Source: Pseudobutyrivibrio ruminis AD2017 (GTDB lineage Bacteria; Bacillota; Clostridia; Lachnospirales; Lachnospiraceae). From it: 64,000 bases of DNA. Every line of letters begins with the position of its first letter. Position 1 is the stretch's first letter. Shown one piece after another: positions 44,484 through 53,178 of this stretch. Below the pieces are notes generated by a model that had not been told where the DNA came from, ran no database searches, and saw nothing but the letters and a program-made list of their open reading frames with translations. Both the position numbers and the translations under genes were made by a program. The stretch lies in contig NZ_KE384162.1 in NCBI RefSeq assembly GCF_000424305.1, positions 372,001 through 436,000 on the forward strand, in the 5' to 3' direction.

Positions 44484-45617
44484 TTAGCTAACCTGCTGAT
44501 TTCTGTTGGTATAAACAACTGCCAGAATTTCCGCCACCGCCTGATATAACTCAGGAGGAATGGTTTCATCTAATTCAACTGTTGCATATAAAGCTCTTGC
44601 TAAAGGCTTATTTTCAACAATTGGAACATTGCTTTCCTTAGCTACATCTTTAATTTTCTTTGCCAGATAATCCTCACCCTTTGCTACAACACGAGGTGCA
44701 TCATCCTTTGTATTATCATAAAGAATAGCAACTGCAATGTGAGTAGGGTTCGTGATAACAACATCAGCCTGAGGAACATTCTTCATCATTCTACGCTGAG
44801 AGCTTTCCATCATTCTCTGACGCTGTTTACCTTTGATTTGAGGATCTCCTTCAGTGTTCTTATATTCGTCCTTTACCTCTTGCTTGGTCATCTTCATATC
44901 ATCTTTAAATTTGTAGCGTTGATATCCATAATCAACCAAGCCAAGGACTATATAAACTACACTTATTCTAATTCCTGTATCTACAATTATTTGGAATATC
45001 AGGCTAAGAGCTGCGTTAAGTGAAATGTCATAGAGTAAAAATAATGTTTTAGCCTGACCTTTAATACTAGTATATGCAATATAAAAAACCAGCAAAATCT
45101 TCGCTATAGCAAAGAGAAGATTTACAATTGACTGCTTAGAAAAGATACGTTTAAAGCCGCTTATTGGATTAAACTTTGAAAGCTTTGGTTCTAGTGGTTT
45201 CATTGTTGGCTTCCAACCAACCTGTACCAGATTAGTAACAAAATCTGCCGAAAAGCCAATAAGCAAAAACGGTAAAAGTATAATAAGAGTTTTTCCTAAT
45301 AAACTTCTAAAAATTCCTATAAAGGCCTGGACTGTTAAGCCCCCCTTCATATTTACAATGTCAGGAAATAATGTGTAAATCCATCTAAAGATTTCTGCTA
45401 TCCTGATTCCTGCGAAGCTTAGAAAAACTCTAAGTGCTATAAAAAAGCCTAAAAGCGAAACTCCATTAACAATCTCCTTACTTTTGGCAACCTTACCTTC
45501 CTTTCTGGCATCAGAAAGCTTTTTGCTGGTAGGGTCCTCAGTCTTTTCTCCACCCTCTCCATCTGGAGCGAAGAATTGGAGGTTATATGGAATTAACAAG
45601 ACTTTTTCTTCATACAT
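44484..45617 (-). CDS. flhB: Flagellar export specificity switch FlhB
   Basis: Export-gate component that switches from rod/hook to filament substrates. The 377-aa protein begins with an acidic stretch (GGEKTEDPTSKKLSDARKEG), has four membrane helices (about 45-215), and has a cytoplasmic domain with the self-cleaving NPTH site at about residue 290. Its ATG overlaps the fliR stop (TGATG), so translation is coupled. It is followed by flhA. Confidence 0.96.
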   Translation of the reverse strand: MYEEKVLLIPYNLQFFAPDGEGGEKTEDPTSKKLSDARKEGKVAKSKEIVNGVSLLGFFIALRVFLSFAGIRIAEIFRWIYTLFPDIVNMKGGLTVQAFIGIFRSLLGKTLIILLPFLLIGFSADFVTNLVQVGWKPTMKPLEPKLSKFNPISGFKRIFSKQSIVNLLFAIAKILLVFYIAYTSIKGQAKTLFLLYDISLNAALSLIFQIIVDTGIRISVVYIVLGLVDYGYQRYKFKDDMKMTKQEVKDEYKNTEGDPQIKGKQRQRMMESSQRRMMKNVPQADVVITNPTHIAVAILYDNTKDDAPRVVAKGEDYLAKKIKDVAKESNVPIVENKPLARALYATVELDETIPPELYQAVAEILAVVYTNRNQQVS

Positions 45618-46396
45618 CAATACATCCCCTGCAAATAAAGTGACAACATCTTCTTCATTTCCTTAAAAATAAATGTTGCAATATCTGGTAGCAAAAATAC
45701 AGTCAAAAACAAAACTATAAAACCAACAATAATTTTGAGCTGTGCACCAACAGAAAACATGTGAATCTGAGGTGCAACCTTTACCATAATTCCAAGTATT
45801 GCATTAAGTATCATTATTACTGCAAATATTGGAAGAACTATTCTAAATCCAATAACAAAAATATCTCTTATAAAAATAATAGTGGAACTCATTAATGAAT
45901 CCCATTCAAAAACTGCTCCACCAATAGGGATTAGTTTATAGGCATCACAAAAGGTTCTGAATATGTATCTATGCATTCCTGAAAGAATCAACAGAATCAT
46001 TATAAAATTGTTATATAAGGTTCCTGTTGCTGATGTTTCTGTCTGCAACGATGGGTCGTATTCCTGTGCCATGGAAAGACCTATATTCATATCAATCATA
46101 TTACCGGAAAGTAAAATGATGAAATTGCAGCAAAAAGTTGCAAAACCTATTATTAAGCCTGTAATTGCTTCCTTAACAACTAAAAAAGCATATCCTACTA
46201 CCGTAGAATAATTGAGGTCATCAAAATCAACAACAAAATATAACAGCAAGGCGACTAAGGCAGAAAAGCCTACTTTTAGTCTGGCTGGTGTATTTCTGGT
46301 GTTGAAAAATGGTGCCACTACTACGAACATGGATATGCGGGTAAGGAGTAACAAGTAATATTCAAAATTTTGTAAGGTAAAATGTACGCTAAACAT
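45617..46396 (-). CDS. fliR: Flagellar export gate protein FliR
   Basis: Membrane component of the FliPQR export channel. The 259-aa protein has six hydrophobic helices; FVVVAPFFNTRNTPARLKVGFSALVALLL and GLSMAQEYDPS are recognised family segments. It has a weak ribosome site and lies five bases after fliQ, consistent with coupled translation of the gate subunits. Confidence 0.95.
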   Translation of the reverse strand: MFSVHFTLQNFEYYLLLLTRISMFVVVAPFFNTRNTPARLKVGFSALVALLLYFVVDFDDLNYSTVVGYAFLVVKEAITGLIIGFATFCCNFIILLSGNMIDMNIGLSMAQEYDPSLQTETSATGTLYNNFIMILLILSGMHRYIFRTFCDAYKLIPIGGAVFEWDSLMSSTIIFIRDIFVIGFRIVLPIFAVIMILNAILGIMVKVAPQIHMFSVGAQLKIIVGFIVLFLTVFLLPDIATFIFKEMKKMLSLYLQGMY

Positions 46397-46401
46397 CTAT
46401 T

Positions 46402-46671
46402 CTAGCCCAGGTATAATGAAAAGTTTGCCCACAAATCAGTAATGTAATTAACCAAAACTGTGAGCATCCAAGGACCGAAAAACATAAGTGCCGCAAATAC
46501 CCCCACAATTTTAGGTATGAAGGTAAGAGTTTGCTCTTGAATAGATGTGACAGTCTGAAAGATACTAATAACAAGACCAATCACAAGAGAAACTAGCAAA
46601 AGTGGTAATGATGTAATCAATAGAATGTAAATACTGTTTCTAATGATGTCTAATACCTGTCCTTCAGTCAT
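46402..46671 (-). CDS. fliQ: Flagellar export gate protein FliQ
   Basis: Small two-helix subunit (89 aa) of the FliPQR channel. The family segments LLVSLVIGLVISIFQTVTSIQEQTLTF and PKIVGVFAALMFFGPWML are clear. GAGAGGATAGGTT precedes the ATG. It lies between fliP and fliR in the standard order. Confidence 0.96.
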   Translation of the reverse strand: MTEGQVLDIIRNSIYILLITSLPLLLVSLVIGLVISIFQTVTSIQEQTLTFIPKIVGVFAALMFFGPWMLTVLVNYITDLWANFSLYLG

Positions 46672-46702
46672 AACCTATCCTCTCCGTAAAATGTGAAACT
46701 CA

Positions 46703-47563
46703 TTAATAAAACGTCTTCACTAACCCGCCAATAACAAGATCCCATCCATCTACAAGAATAAACAATAAAATCTTGAATGGTAAAGAAATCGTGGTAGGTG
46801 GAAGCATCATCATACCCATTGACATAAGTACTGATGCAACAACCATATCGATAACTATAAAAGGTACATAAATCAAAAAACCAATAATAAATGCAGCCCT
46901 AAGCTCTGATAATATAAAAGATGGAACCAGAACTGTAAATGGAACTTCATCTAATTCATCTAAATCATAGGTAATGCCAGCAATGTCGCAAAACAATGCC
47001 AAATCCTTTTCCTGTGTCTGAGGATACATAAACTCTCTGACAGGAGCTATTGCTGCATCGATTGCTTCTTCCTGAGTAATCTCTCCAGCGTCAAAAGGAT
47101 CAACAGCATCTGTTTTAATCTGAGTTAAAACAGGTGACATGATGAATAAAGTTAAAAACAACGCCAACCCTATCAAAATCTGATTTGGAGGCGCTGTGTT
47201 AGTTCCAATAGCAGCGCGAACAAAGTGCAGTACAATGACGCATCTGGTAAAGGATGTTAGCATTATCAGAATCGAAGGCGCCAAGGTAATGATAGTAAGC
47301 ACAAGCAGCATTCTTAAAGTTGCTGTAAAATTTCCGTCCTCGCCATCAAAAGTTAATGAAAAGCCCTTATTGCCACTGCCGACAACCTCATCCGATGCAT
47401 TAGGCGCATTTTCAGTTGCACCATACAGCTCGTTACTAGCCCCATATTCTGTACCATATTCAGTTGCATAAGCCCTTGTGCTGCAAGTAAAAAGCGTAAA
47501 TGAAACTACAGCTAGTGAAAACACAAAGCTGAAAATCAAATACCCCTTCTTTAATTTTTTCAT
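46703..47563 (-). CDS. fliP: Flagellar export gate protein FliP
   Basis: Core of the FliPQR export channel. The 286-aa protein starts with a signal peptide (KKLKKGYLIFSFVFSLAVVSFTLF, broken at ATEYG) and a periplasm-facing Tyr/Glu/Ala-rich stretch. Four membrane helices follow, with the motifs ILIMLTSFTRCVIVLHFVR, NQILIGLALFLTLFIMSP and MGMMMLPPTTISLPFKI. A weak ribosome site (ACGAG) precedes the ATG. It lies after fliO. Confidence 0.96.
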   Translation of the reverse strand: MKKLKKGYLIFSFVFSLAVVSFTLFTCSTRAYATEYGTEYGASNELYGATENAPNASDEVVGSGNKGFSLTFDGEDGNFTATLRMLLVLTIITLAPSILIMLTSFTRCVIVLHFVRAAIGTNTAPPNQILIGLALFLTLFIMSPVLTQIKTDAVDPFDAGEITQEEAIDAAIAPVREFMYPQTQEKDLALFCDIAGITYDLDELDEVPFTVLVPSFILSELRAAFIIGFLIYVPFIVIDMVVASVLMSMGMMMLPPTTISLPFKILLFILVDGWDLVIGGLVKTFY

Positions 47564-47583
47564 AACACACTCGTCCGTAAAAT

Positions 47584-47946
47584 TTAATTTTGTTTTTTAG
47601 AAAACTTTTCCAATACTGATTTGAAATCAACAGGCATTATCACATCGTTTGTCTCATCGTATTCTCTGAGCTGTGATGAGGATAATTCACCTAAGAGTGT
47701 GACCTCGTCCTTGCCTGTAGCAACGACAAAATATTTATCCTCACCAGCTCTTATAATCTGAACAAACTTATTATTGGATAACCTGATAGCCTCAACTATC
47801 TCAAGGTTTTTGTTAAGCCCTTGTGTCTTTTGATACCCTGCAATCCATTTGGTCACAAATGTAGTTAACGCAAGGACTCCTACAAATACAACTAAGGCAA
47901 AAATCAATTGAAAGAAGCTTTCCCCCGCCGAAGAAAGTAAAATCAT
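47584..47946 (-). CDS. fliO: Flagellar biosynthesis protein FliO
   Basis: Helps assemble the FliPQR gate. The 120-aa protein has one membrane helix (about 8-30) and a cytoplasmic domain with VEAIRLSNNKFVQIIRAGEDKYFVVATGKDEVTLLGEL, the FliO/FliZ family core. Its ATG immediately follows the cheY stop (TAAATG). Sequence is poorly conserved, so the call rests also on its place before fliP. Confidence 0.88.
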   Translation of the reverse strand: MILLSSAGESFFQLIFALVVFVGVLALTTFVTKWIAGYQKTQGLNKNLEIVEAIRLSNNKFVQIIRAGEDKYFVVATGKDEVTLLGELSSSQLREYDETNDVIMPVDFKSVLEKFSKKQN

Positions 47947-48309
47947 TTATCCAATTACCTTCTTTACAGCTTCTAATACACGCTCAGCCTGGAATGGCTT
48001 AACGATAAAGTCTTTTGCACCAGACTGAATGGCTTCAATAACCATAGCCTGCTGACCCATAGCAGAGCACATAATAACACATGCGTTAGGATCTTTTTCC
48101 TTGATAGCCTTAAGCGCTCCAATACCATCCATTTCTGGCATTGTGATATCAAGAAGTACAAGATCTGGAGAAAGCTCAGCATACTTATCAACAGCGATTT
48201 TGCCGTTTTCTGCCTCTCCAACAACATTGTAGCCATTCTTGGTGAGAATGTCCTTAATCATCATTCTCATAAATGCAGCGTCATCACAGATTAAAATGTT
48301 TTTTGCCAT
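47947..48309 (-). CDS. cheY: Chemotaxis response regulator CheY
   Basis: Phosphorylated by CheA, it binds the motor switch (FliM/FliY) and changes rotation. The 120-aa single receiver domain has DD at 9-10, the phosphoacceptor D54 (LLDITMPEMDG), the switch Ser/Thr at MCSAMG near 83 and the conserved Lys in VKPF near 105. It lies between fliY and fliO, as in Bacillus, so motor-switch proteins and their ligand are made together. Confidence 0.96.
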   Translation of the reverse strand: MAKNILICDDAAFMRMMIKDILTKNGYNVVGEAENGKIAVDKYAELSPDLVLLDITMPEMDGIGALKAIKEKDPNACVIMCSAMGQQAMVIEAIQSGAKDFIVKPFQAERVLEAVKKVIG

Positions 48310-48333
48310 GTTTTCATCTCCTTAATATATTGT

Positions 48334-49521
48334 TTATTCTTTGATGATTTCTGTTATACGTACACCAAAAGACTCCTCGATTACTACGACTTCGCCTTTT
48401 GCCACGTACTTGCCGTTCACAAGTACATCTATTGGTTCACCGGCTATTTTATTAAGCTCGATGATGGTACCAGGTGCAAAATCCAAAATATCTTGGATTG
48501 TTTTATTGGTTCGACCTAATTCTACAGTTACCTCTAAAGGAACATCTAAGATTAAATCGATATTCTCCTGAGCGAACTGAGCTGCAAAACCCGGTCCAAA
48601 TGGAGAAAACTGTGCCGGTTGTACATTTACCTGCTGCTGAGGAGGATACATGTACTGTGGCATCATCATTGGCTGTCCTTGTGGCATTTGTCCTGCCATA
48701 GCATTTGGGTCCATGCCAGGTGGAGCAGCTGCTGGTGGTGGTGGAGCCGCCGCTGCTTCTGGAGCAGGAGCTGCTGCCGGTGGTGGTGATTCAGCAACCC
48801 CGTCATCAACAGTTGATTTGGAGTCACTCTCCATATTATTTAGAACTGAATCACACATCTCCTTTGCCAGTGAAATTGGATACAACTGCATCATTTCACT
48901 ATCTACAAGAGTGCCTATTTCCATTTTAAAAGCGATTCTTACGAAATTGCTTTTCAGGAATTCATCAATATCACCAGCATCAATTGTTGCAAGATCTGTA
49001 AGTGTTGCTGTTGGTGGTGAAATATCTACCATTTTATTGAGCATTGATGATAGTGAAGTTGCACTCGCACCCATCATCTGGTTCATGGCTTCTGATATAG
49101 CTGATAGGTGTAGATCTGAAATCTCACCGTCTATATTAGTGCCGTCGCCGCCCATCATAAGATCTGTGATGACTTTTACATCATCCTCCTTAAGTACAAG
49201 GATGTTTGAGCCATCTAGACCTTTGGTATAACCAATTCGAACTACAACGCAGGAATTATCATAATTAGATGCTAATTCGTCCCAATTAGTTTCAGTAACA
49301 ACTGGTGTCGAAATTTCTACCTTCTGATTAACCAGTGAGAAAAGTGTAGTCGCCGCACTTCCCATGCTTATATTGGCAACTTCACCAATAGTATCTATCT
49401 CCTGTTCAGAAAGCTCTCCACCGCCGCCCCCTGAAGATTCCGGCTCAGCGGCTGGTGCATCGGGAATACCCCCGCTTAGTAGTGCATTAATCTCATCCTG
49501 TGATAATACACCGTCACCCAT
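48334..49521 (-). CDS. fliY: Flagellar switch phosphatase FliY
   Basis: Switch component that also dephosphorylates CheY-P. The 395-aa protein has an N-terminal peptide LSQDEINALLSGG (5-17, FliM-like CheY binding), a CheC-like domain with two phosphatase helices (IGEVANISMGSAATTLFS near 45 and ISEAMNQMMGASATSLSS near 135), a Pro/Ala/Gln/Met-rich linker (about 240-305) and a C-terminal FliN domain (about 315-395, LDVPLEVTVELGRT and LNKIAGEPIDVLVNGK). GAGGAGCAG precedes the ATG. Confidence 0.95.
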   Translation of the reverse strand: MGDGVLSQDEINALLSGGIPDAPAAEPESSGGGGGELSEQEIDTIGEVANISMGSAATTLFSLVNQKVEISTPVVTETNWDELASNYDNSCVVVRIGYTKGLDGSNILVLKEDDVKVITDLMMGGDGTNIDGEISDLHLSAISEAMNQMMGASATSLSSMLNKMVDISPPTATLTDLATIDAGDIDEFLKSNFVRIAFKMEIGTLVDSEMMQLYPISLAKEMCDSVLNNMESDSKSTVDDGVAESPPPAAAPAPEAAAAPPPPAAAPPGMDPNAMAGQMPQGQPMMMPQYMYPPQQQVNVQPAQFSPFGPGFAAQFAQENIDLILDVPLEVTVELGRTNKTIQDILDFAPGTIIELNKIAGEPIDVLVNGKYVAKGEVVVIEESFGVRITEIIKE

Positions 49522-49522
49522 T

Positions 49523-50503
49523 CTACTGCTCCTCCCTTATGATTTGTGTCACCCTAACTGCGTAATCTTTACCTGATGCTCCTGGAAGGGCTTGGAACTT
49601 CTTTATGTCGCCCACGAAAACATCCAATTCTTGATCAACCTTTGTATCAAGTCTTACTATATCCCCAACCTGTAGTTGGGAGAAATCAGCTACTGTAATA
49701 GTGCTGTTTCCAAGTACCGCTGTAACTGGTATCTTAGCATGTGAAATGAGTCCTTCAACTGTTTCTGAATAATTCTCTCCTGCTTTCTCCTTTTGACTAC
49801 TATACCAAAACTTTGTGTTTAATTTGTCCATAACTGGCTCTAAAGTAATAAAAGGTAAGCAAACATTCATAAGTCCTTCAACATCACCTATTTTGATATT
49901 AACCGTAACGATTGCTATCATTTCAGATGGTGATATAATCTGTGCGAATTGTGAGTTCGTTTCTATTCTTTCTAGTCTAGGATGTACGTCTAATACATTT
50001 TCCCATGGTTCTCTCAACAAATCAACACATGATGTCATGACTCTTTCTATAAGCAAAAGCTCTATTTCTGAAAAGTCTCTAATCTTATCAAGCGGTTCAC
50101 CTTCACCACCTAGCATTCTATCTACCATTGCAAATCCAAGATTAGAAGCCATTTCTACAATTATATTTCCCTCTAGTGGAGAGAAGTCTACAACGCCAAG
50201 AAGTACAGGGTTTGAAAGAGAATTTGAAAACTCCATGTATGTAACAGCTTCGGAGTTCATTACCTCTACCTGTATATTCTTTCTAAGAAAAATCGGAAGG
50301 TTGGTGGAAAGCAATCTTCCATAATGCTCGAAGATAATCTCCATTGTACGAAGATGTTCCTTAGAAAACTTGGATGGTCTGGCAAAGTCATAGTTCTTTA
50401 CAGGCTTTTCTTTATTATTTTTGATCTCATCTGCGTCTAATTCACCACTAGTTAAGGCATTAAGCAGATTATCTATTTCGTTTTGTGAAAGAACGTCACC
50501 CAA
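49523..50503 (-). CDS. fliM: Flagellar motor switch protein FliM
   Basis: C-ring protein that receives CheY-P. The 326-aa protein has the N-terminal CheY-binding peptide LSQNEIDNLLNAL (5-17), a CheC-like middle domain (about 40-230, RTMEIIFEHYGRLLSTNLP) and a C-terminal FliN-like domain (about 240-326). The phosphatase residues are not preserved, as expected for FliM. The start is TTG at 50503; GGTGGTGAG precedes it. It is followed at one base by fliY. Confidence 0.94.
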   Translation of the reverse strand: MGDVLSQNEIDNLLNALTSGELDADEIKNNKEKPVKNYDFARPSKFSKEHLRTMEIIFEHYGRLLSTNLPIFLRKNIQVEVMNSEAVTYMEFSNSLSNPVLLGVVDFSPLEGNIIVEMASNLGFAMVDRMLGGEGEPLDKIRDFSEIELLLIERVMTSCVDLLREPWENVLDVHPRLERIETNSQFAQIISPSEMIAIVTVNIKIGDVEGLMNVCLPFITLEPVMDKLNTKFWYSSQKEKAGENYSETVEGLISHAKIPVTAVLGNSTITVADFSQLQVGDIVRLDTKVDQELDVFVGDIKKFQALPGASGKDYAVRVTQIIREEQ

Positions 50504-50538
50504 AGTTTTCTCACCACCTTATTGTCCCTAAATTTTGA

Positions 50539-51066
50539 TTATTGGTAAGTAGCACTACTAAAGTTTACTCTAACTATGAATGCTGACTTAAACAATCCCT
50601 GGAGTGCTTCTAGGATTTCTTCCTTTACTGCATCCTCATTGTTTCTCATATCTTCAATTGTATGAGAAGCTATAACAGTTTTGATCGTATCGCATATGAT
50701 GTTATCTGATGTATCAAGGTTTCCTGCTCCATCACCAAATGTAGCGTAATCTTCGTTTGTAGAATCAAGTGATAAGGAAATTCCAAGCACTGCGTAATGT
50801 AAGCTGCCATCACCATTATCCTTTAAGTTAATAGTCATGGTCTCACCTTTATTTACTGGGTAATCAACCATATCCGCAACATTTATAGAAAGTGAGCCTG
50901 CCGTATCCCCGGCTACCAAGTCCAAATCGATGGCTGAACAAACCTTTGTGATTAACTCATTAGCCTTTTGTGTTTCAGGTATGATTGTAATAGTAAGCAC
51001 AGCTGTAAGAACAAGATTGACAACAACCAGTGCAAGTATAACTACCGTAATCAAATTCTTCTTCAT
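50539..51066 (-). CDS. fliL: Flagellar basal-body protein FliL
   Basis: Stator-associated membrane protein. The 175-aa protein has one N-terminal membrane helix (about 5-28) and an outside domain. FliL-like features include DMRNNEDAVKEEILEALQGLF (about 137-157) and FVVRVNFSSATYQ-type end (AFIVRVNFSSATYQ). Conservation of the family is low; context between motB and fliM makes the call firm. Confidence 0.88.
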   Translation of the reverse strand: MKKNLITVVILALVVVNLVLTAVLTITIIPETQKANELITKVCSAIDLDLVAGDTAGSLSINVADMVDYPVNKGETMTINLKDNGDGSLHYAVLGISLSLDSTNEDYATFGDGAGNLDTSDNIICDTIKTVIASHTIEDMRNNEDAVKEEILEALQGLFKSAFIVRVNFSSATYQ

Positions 51067-51078
51067 AACATGCCTTTC

Positions 51079-51981
51079 TTATTCACCCAAATCTGATGAA
51101 TATGAGTTGTATATTTTGATTTCAACACGTCTATTTCTTGCTCGTCCCTCTGCAGTACTGTTATCTGCTATTGGAACATATTGACCTCGACCAGCTGATT
51201 TGATATATGCCGGATTAAGGTTTGTTACCTGCCTTATTCTATCAGCTACATACAGCGCTCTGTACATTGAAAGTACATCGTTATTTGCGTATGTGTGAGA
51301 TTTCATCGGAACATTATCTGTATGCCCTTCAATCTCAATGATATTGTTATCGTACTGACTAAGTATCTTAGATAAATTATCAACTATTGTCAGTGCATCC
51401 TCTGTAAGTTCTGCTTTACCTGAATCAAAAAGTAGAGCTCCGTTAATTGTAATCATTACGTAATTTGCATTGAACTCAACCTCTACCTGGTCCTGAAGAC
51501 CATATTCAGAAAGCTTGTTTTCTATTTCTTCTGCAATAGATTCGCTTTCAGAAGCACCGGCTTCCTCTAAAGCTTCCTTGGCATCCTCTACAGAAACACC
51601 ATTTGAAGTGTCTTCACCTTCATTTGTTGCAGAACCATCCTCTTCTTGTTCTCCCTCGTTTTGTTGGTCAGAAGCTCCTTCTTTTTCATACTGTTCATCA
51701 TCACCATCATGAACACTATTGAAATAGTCATCAAACATTTCAAGCTGACTGATTCCCGAAGAAATCATTTGACCTTCACCTATTGAGGTACCGCCTGATG
51801 AAAAAATACTAAAACTAGACTGAATACTTGCTATTACTTCCTGAAATTTCTCCGTATCAGTACTACTCATAGAGAACAGTAATACGAAGAAGCAAAGTAA
51901 CAGGTTCATCAAGTCTGAGAAGGTGGCCATCCAGGCAGGAGAACCAGCAGGAGCTTCCTCTTGCTTTGGCTTCTTTGCCAT
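51079..51981 (-). CDS. motB: Stator protein MotB
   Basis: Anchors the stator to peptidoglycan and carries ions. The 300-aa protein has an N-terminal membrane helix with the ion-binding aspartate D23 (TFSDLMNLLLCFFVLLFSM), a plug/linker, an unusually acidic stretch (about 95-150, many Glu, Asp, Ser and Asn) and a C-terminal OmpA-like domain (NNIIEIEGHTDNVPM, YIKSAGRGQYVPI). Ion type (H+ or Na+) cannot be decided here. The ATG overlaps the end of motA. Confidence 0.95.
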   Translation of the reverse strand: MAKKPKQEEAPAGSPAWMATFSDLMNLLLCFFVLLFSMSSTDTEKFQEVIASIQSSFSIFSSGGTSIGEGQMISSGISQLEMFDDYFNSVHDGDDEQYEKEGASDQQNEGEQEEDGSATNEGEDTSNGVSVEDAKEALEEAGASESESIAEEIENKLSEYGLQDQVEVEFNANYVMITINGALLFDSGKAELTEDALTIVDNLSKILSQYDNNIIEIEGHTDNVPMKSHTYANNDVLSMYRALYVADRIRQVTNLNPAYIKSAGRGQYVPIADNSTAEGRARNRRVEIKIYNSYSSDLGE

Positions 51982-52778
51982 TAGCCTTCACCTCCTCCAT
52001 CGCCTCCGCCGATACCTTCACGTGCTGAAGGTGGCAAGAATGATTTAAGTTTTTCTTCTATTACTCGTGGGTTTTCACCTGCTTGAATTGAAAGCAAGCC
52101 TTCCACTGTAATACTCTTAGACATTGTCTCTAATCCACTGTTAACACCAAGCTTATTTCCTATAGGGCCTGTAAGCCAGTTGGCAATTAGAGAACCATAA
52201 AGTGTTGTTAGTAAGGCAACGGCCATGTTAGGACCGATTGTAGATGCATCCTCAAGGTTCTTTAACATGTTAACCAGACCTACAAGGGTACCAATCATTC
52301 CCCAGGCTGGTCCCATTTCACCCCATTTAGACCAAAAGTTAATACAAACTTTATGTCTGGCTTCCATATTGTCTAGATCCGTTTCTAGAATTGCTCTAAC
52401 TAATTCAGGATCTGTACCATCTACTACTAAGTTAATTCCTTTTTTTAGGAATTCATCATCTATACTATGTGCTGCCTCTTCAAGAGCTAATATACCTTCT
52501 TTTCTGGAAATATTGGCTAAATTAATGATTTGAGAAATACTGTCGGCTGGGCTGACAACCTTTGGTTCATTGATAGCTAATGTGATACTCTTCAAGCCAC
52601 CAATAAAGTCTGGCATCTTATTACAGGCCAAGCAAGAAGACAAAGAACCACCAATTGTGATAATAACCGATGGAACGTCTATAAAGTTTGCCATGGCTGC
52701 GACACCACCGGATGAAACGATTCCGAAGATAACCATTACTACACCCAGTAACAAACCAGCTAAAGAAGCTATATCCAA
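51981..52778 (-). CDS. motA: Stator protein MotA (TTG start)
   Basis: Five-subunit partner of MotB in the stator. The 265-aa protein has four membrane helices and the cytoplasmic loop that contacts FliG. The conserved segment WGEMGPAWGMIGTLVGLVNMLKN lies near 150-175. I chose TTG at 52778, because the N-terminus then reads (M)DIASLAGLLLG like other Clostridial MotA and GGTGAG lies just upstream; a GTG at 52790 would add four residues. It has its own promoter and begins the second half of the fla/che cluster. Confidence 0.93.
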   Translation of the reverse strand: MDIASLAGLLLGVVMVIFGIVSSGGVAAMANFIDVPSVIITIGGSLSSCLACNKMPDFIGGLKSITLAINEPKVVSPADSISQIINLANISRKEGILALEEAAHSIDDEFLKKGINLVVDGTDPELVRAILETDLDNMEARHKVCINFWSKWGEMGPAWGMIGTLVGLVNMLKNLEDASTIGPNMAVALLTTLYGSLIANWLTGPIGNKLGVNSGLETMSKSITVEGLLSIQAGENPRVIEEKLKSFLPPSAREGIGGGDGGGEG

Positions 52779-52854
52779 AACTCTCACCACCCCGTAAAAT
52801 TTTAGTGAAATCTAGCCAAATTATATGGAATTACGCGTTTTAACTTTTGTGTTT

Positions 52855-52883
52855 ATTTTACTAGATTTAAGGTTTATTGTCTA
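52855..52883 (-). promoter_or_regulatory. Sigma-A-like promoter before motA
   Basis: On the minus strand TAGACA (52883-52878), 17 bases and TAAAAT (52860-52855) lie some 80 bases upstream of the motA start. With the terminator after flgE, it suggests that motA to sigma-28 can be transcribed apart from the fliE-flgE part. No sigma-28-type (TAAA and CCGATAA) box was seen here. Confidence 0.65.
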
Positions 52884-52990
52884 CTTTTATACATAAAATC
52901 CTCTCATATTATTGTGTTTTTTCCATGTCCTAACCACTAAATATAGAATTTTCACAAAATGTTTAGAATTTTTCTACACAATTATTCTAC

Positions 52991-53116
52991 GCGGCTTCCA
53001 AGAACTACATGCTCCCGCAAGCCATCTCCCATTTCAGCCAAGGAAACTTCCCTAAAGGGCCCCTCCTTAGCTGAATGGGGCCCTCTTGCTCGCGCTTGCC
53101 TAGGTTGAGTAGCCGC
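52991..53116. repeat. Long imperfect inverted repeat in the flgE-motA gap
   Basis: The gap 52779-53178 (400 bases) has no gene. It holds a terminator, this repeat and the motA promoter. GCGGCT at 52991 pairs with AGCCGC at 53111, and CCATTTCAGC-AAGGA near 53029 pairs with TCCTT-GCTGAATGG at 53064, with weaker pairing between. The base composition is more GC-rich than neighbouring sequence. On the minus strand GGGAGCATGTAG resembles the loop of the element at 2294. Function is unknown; it may be a degraded mobile or REP-type unit. Confidence 0.6.
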
Positions 53117-53124
53117 TTACTATA

Positions 53125-53158
53125 CATAAAAATAGCTAGGGCGCGTAGACGCCCTAGC
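53125..53158 (-). terminator. Intrinsic terminator after flgE
   Basis: On the minus strand GCTAGGGCG and CGCCCTAGC form a perfect nine-pair stem with a six-base loop, followed by TATTTTTAT. It lies about 20 bases after the flgE stop, so transcripts from the fliE-flgE part end or are reduced here. Confidence 0.88.
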
Positions 53159-53178
53159 GAGATTTAACCTAAACTACA

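Noticed and set aside
48650-49231. Long plus-strand reading frame (193 codons) rich in Gly/Ala/Ser
   Set aside because: It is fully antisense to fliY and reflects the codon bias of that gene and its Pro/Ala linker; no ribosome site or domain was seen.
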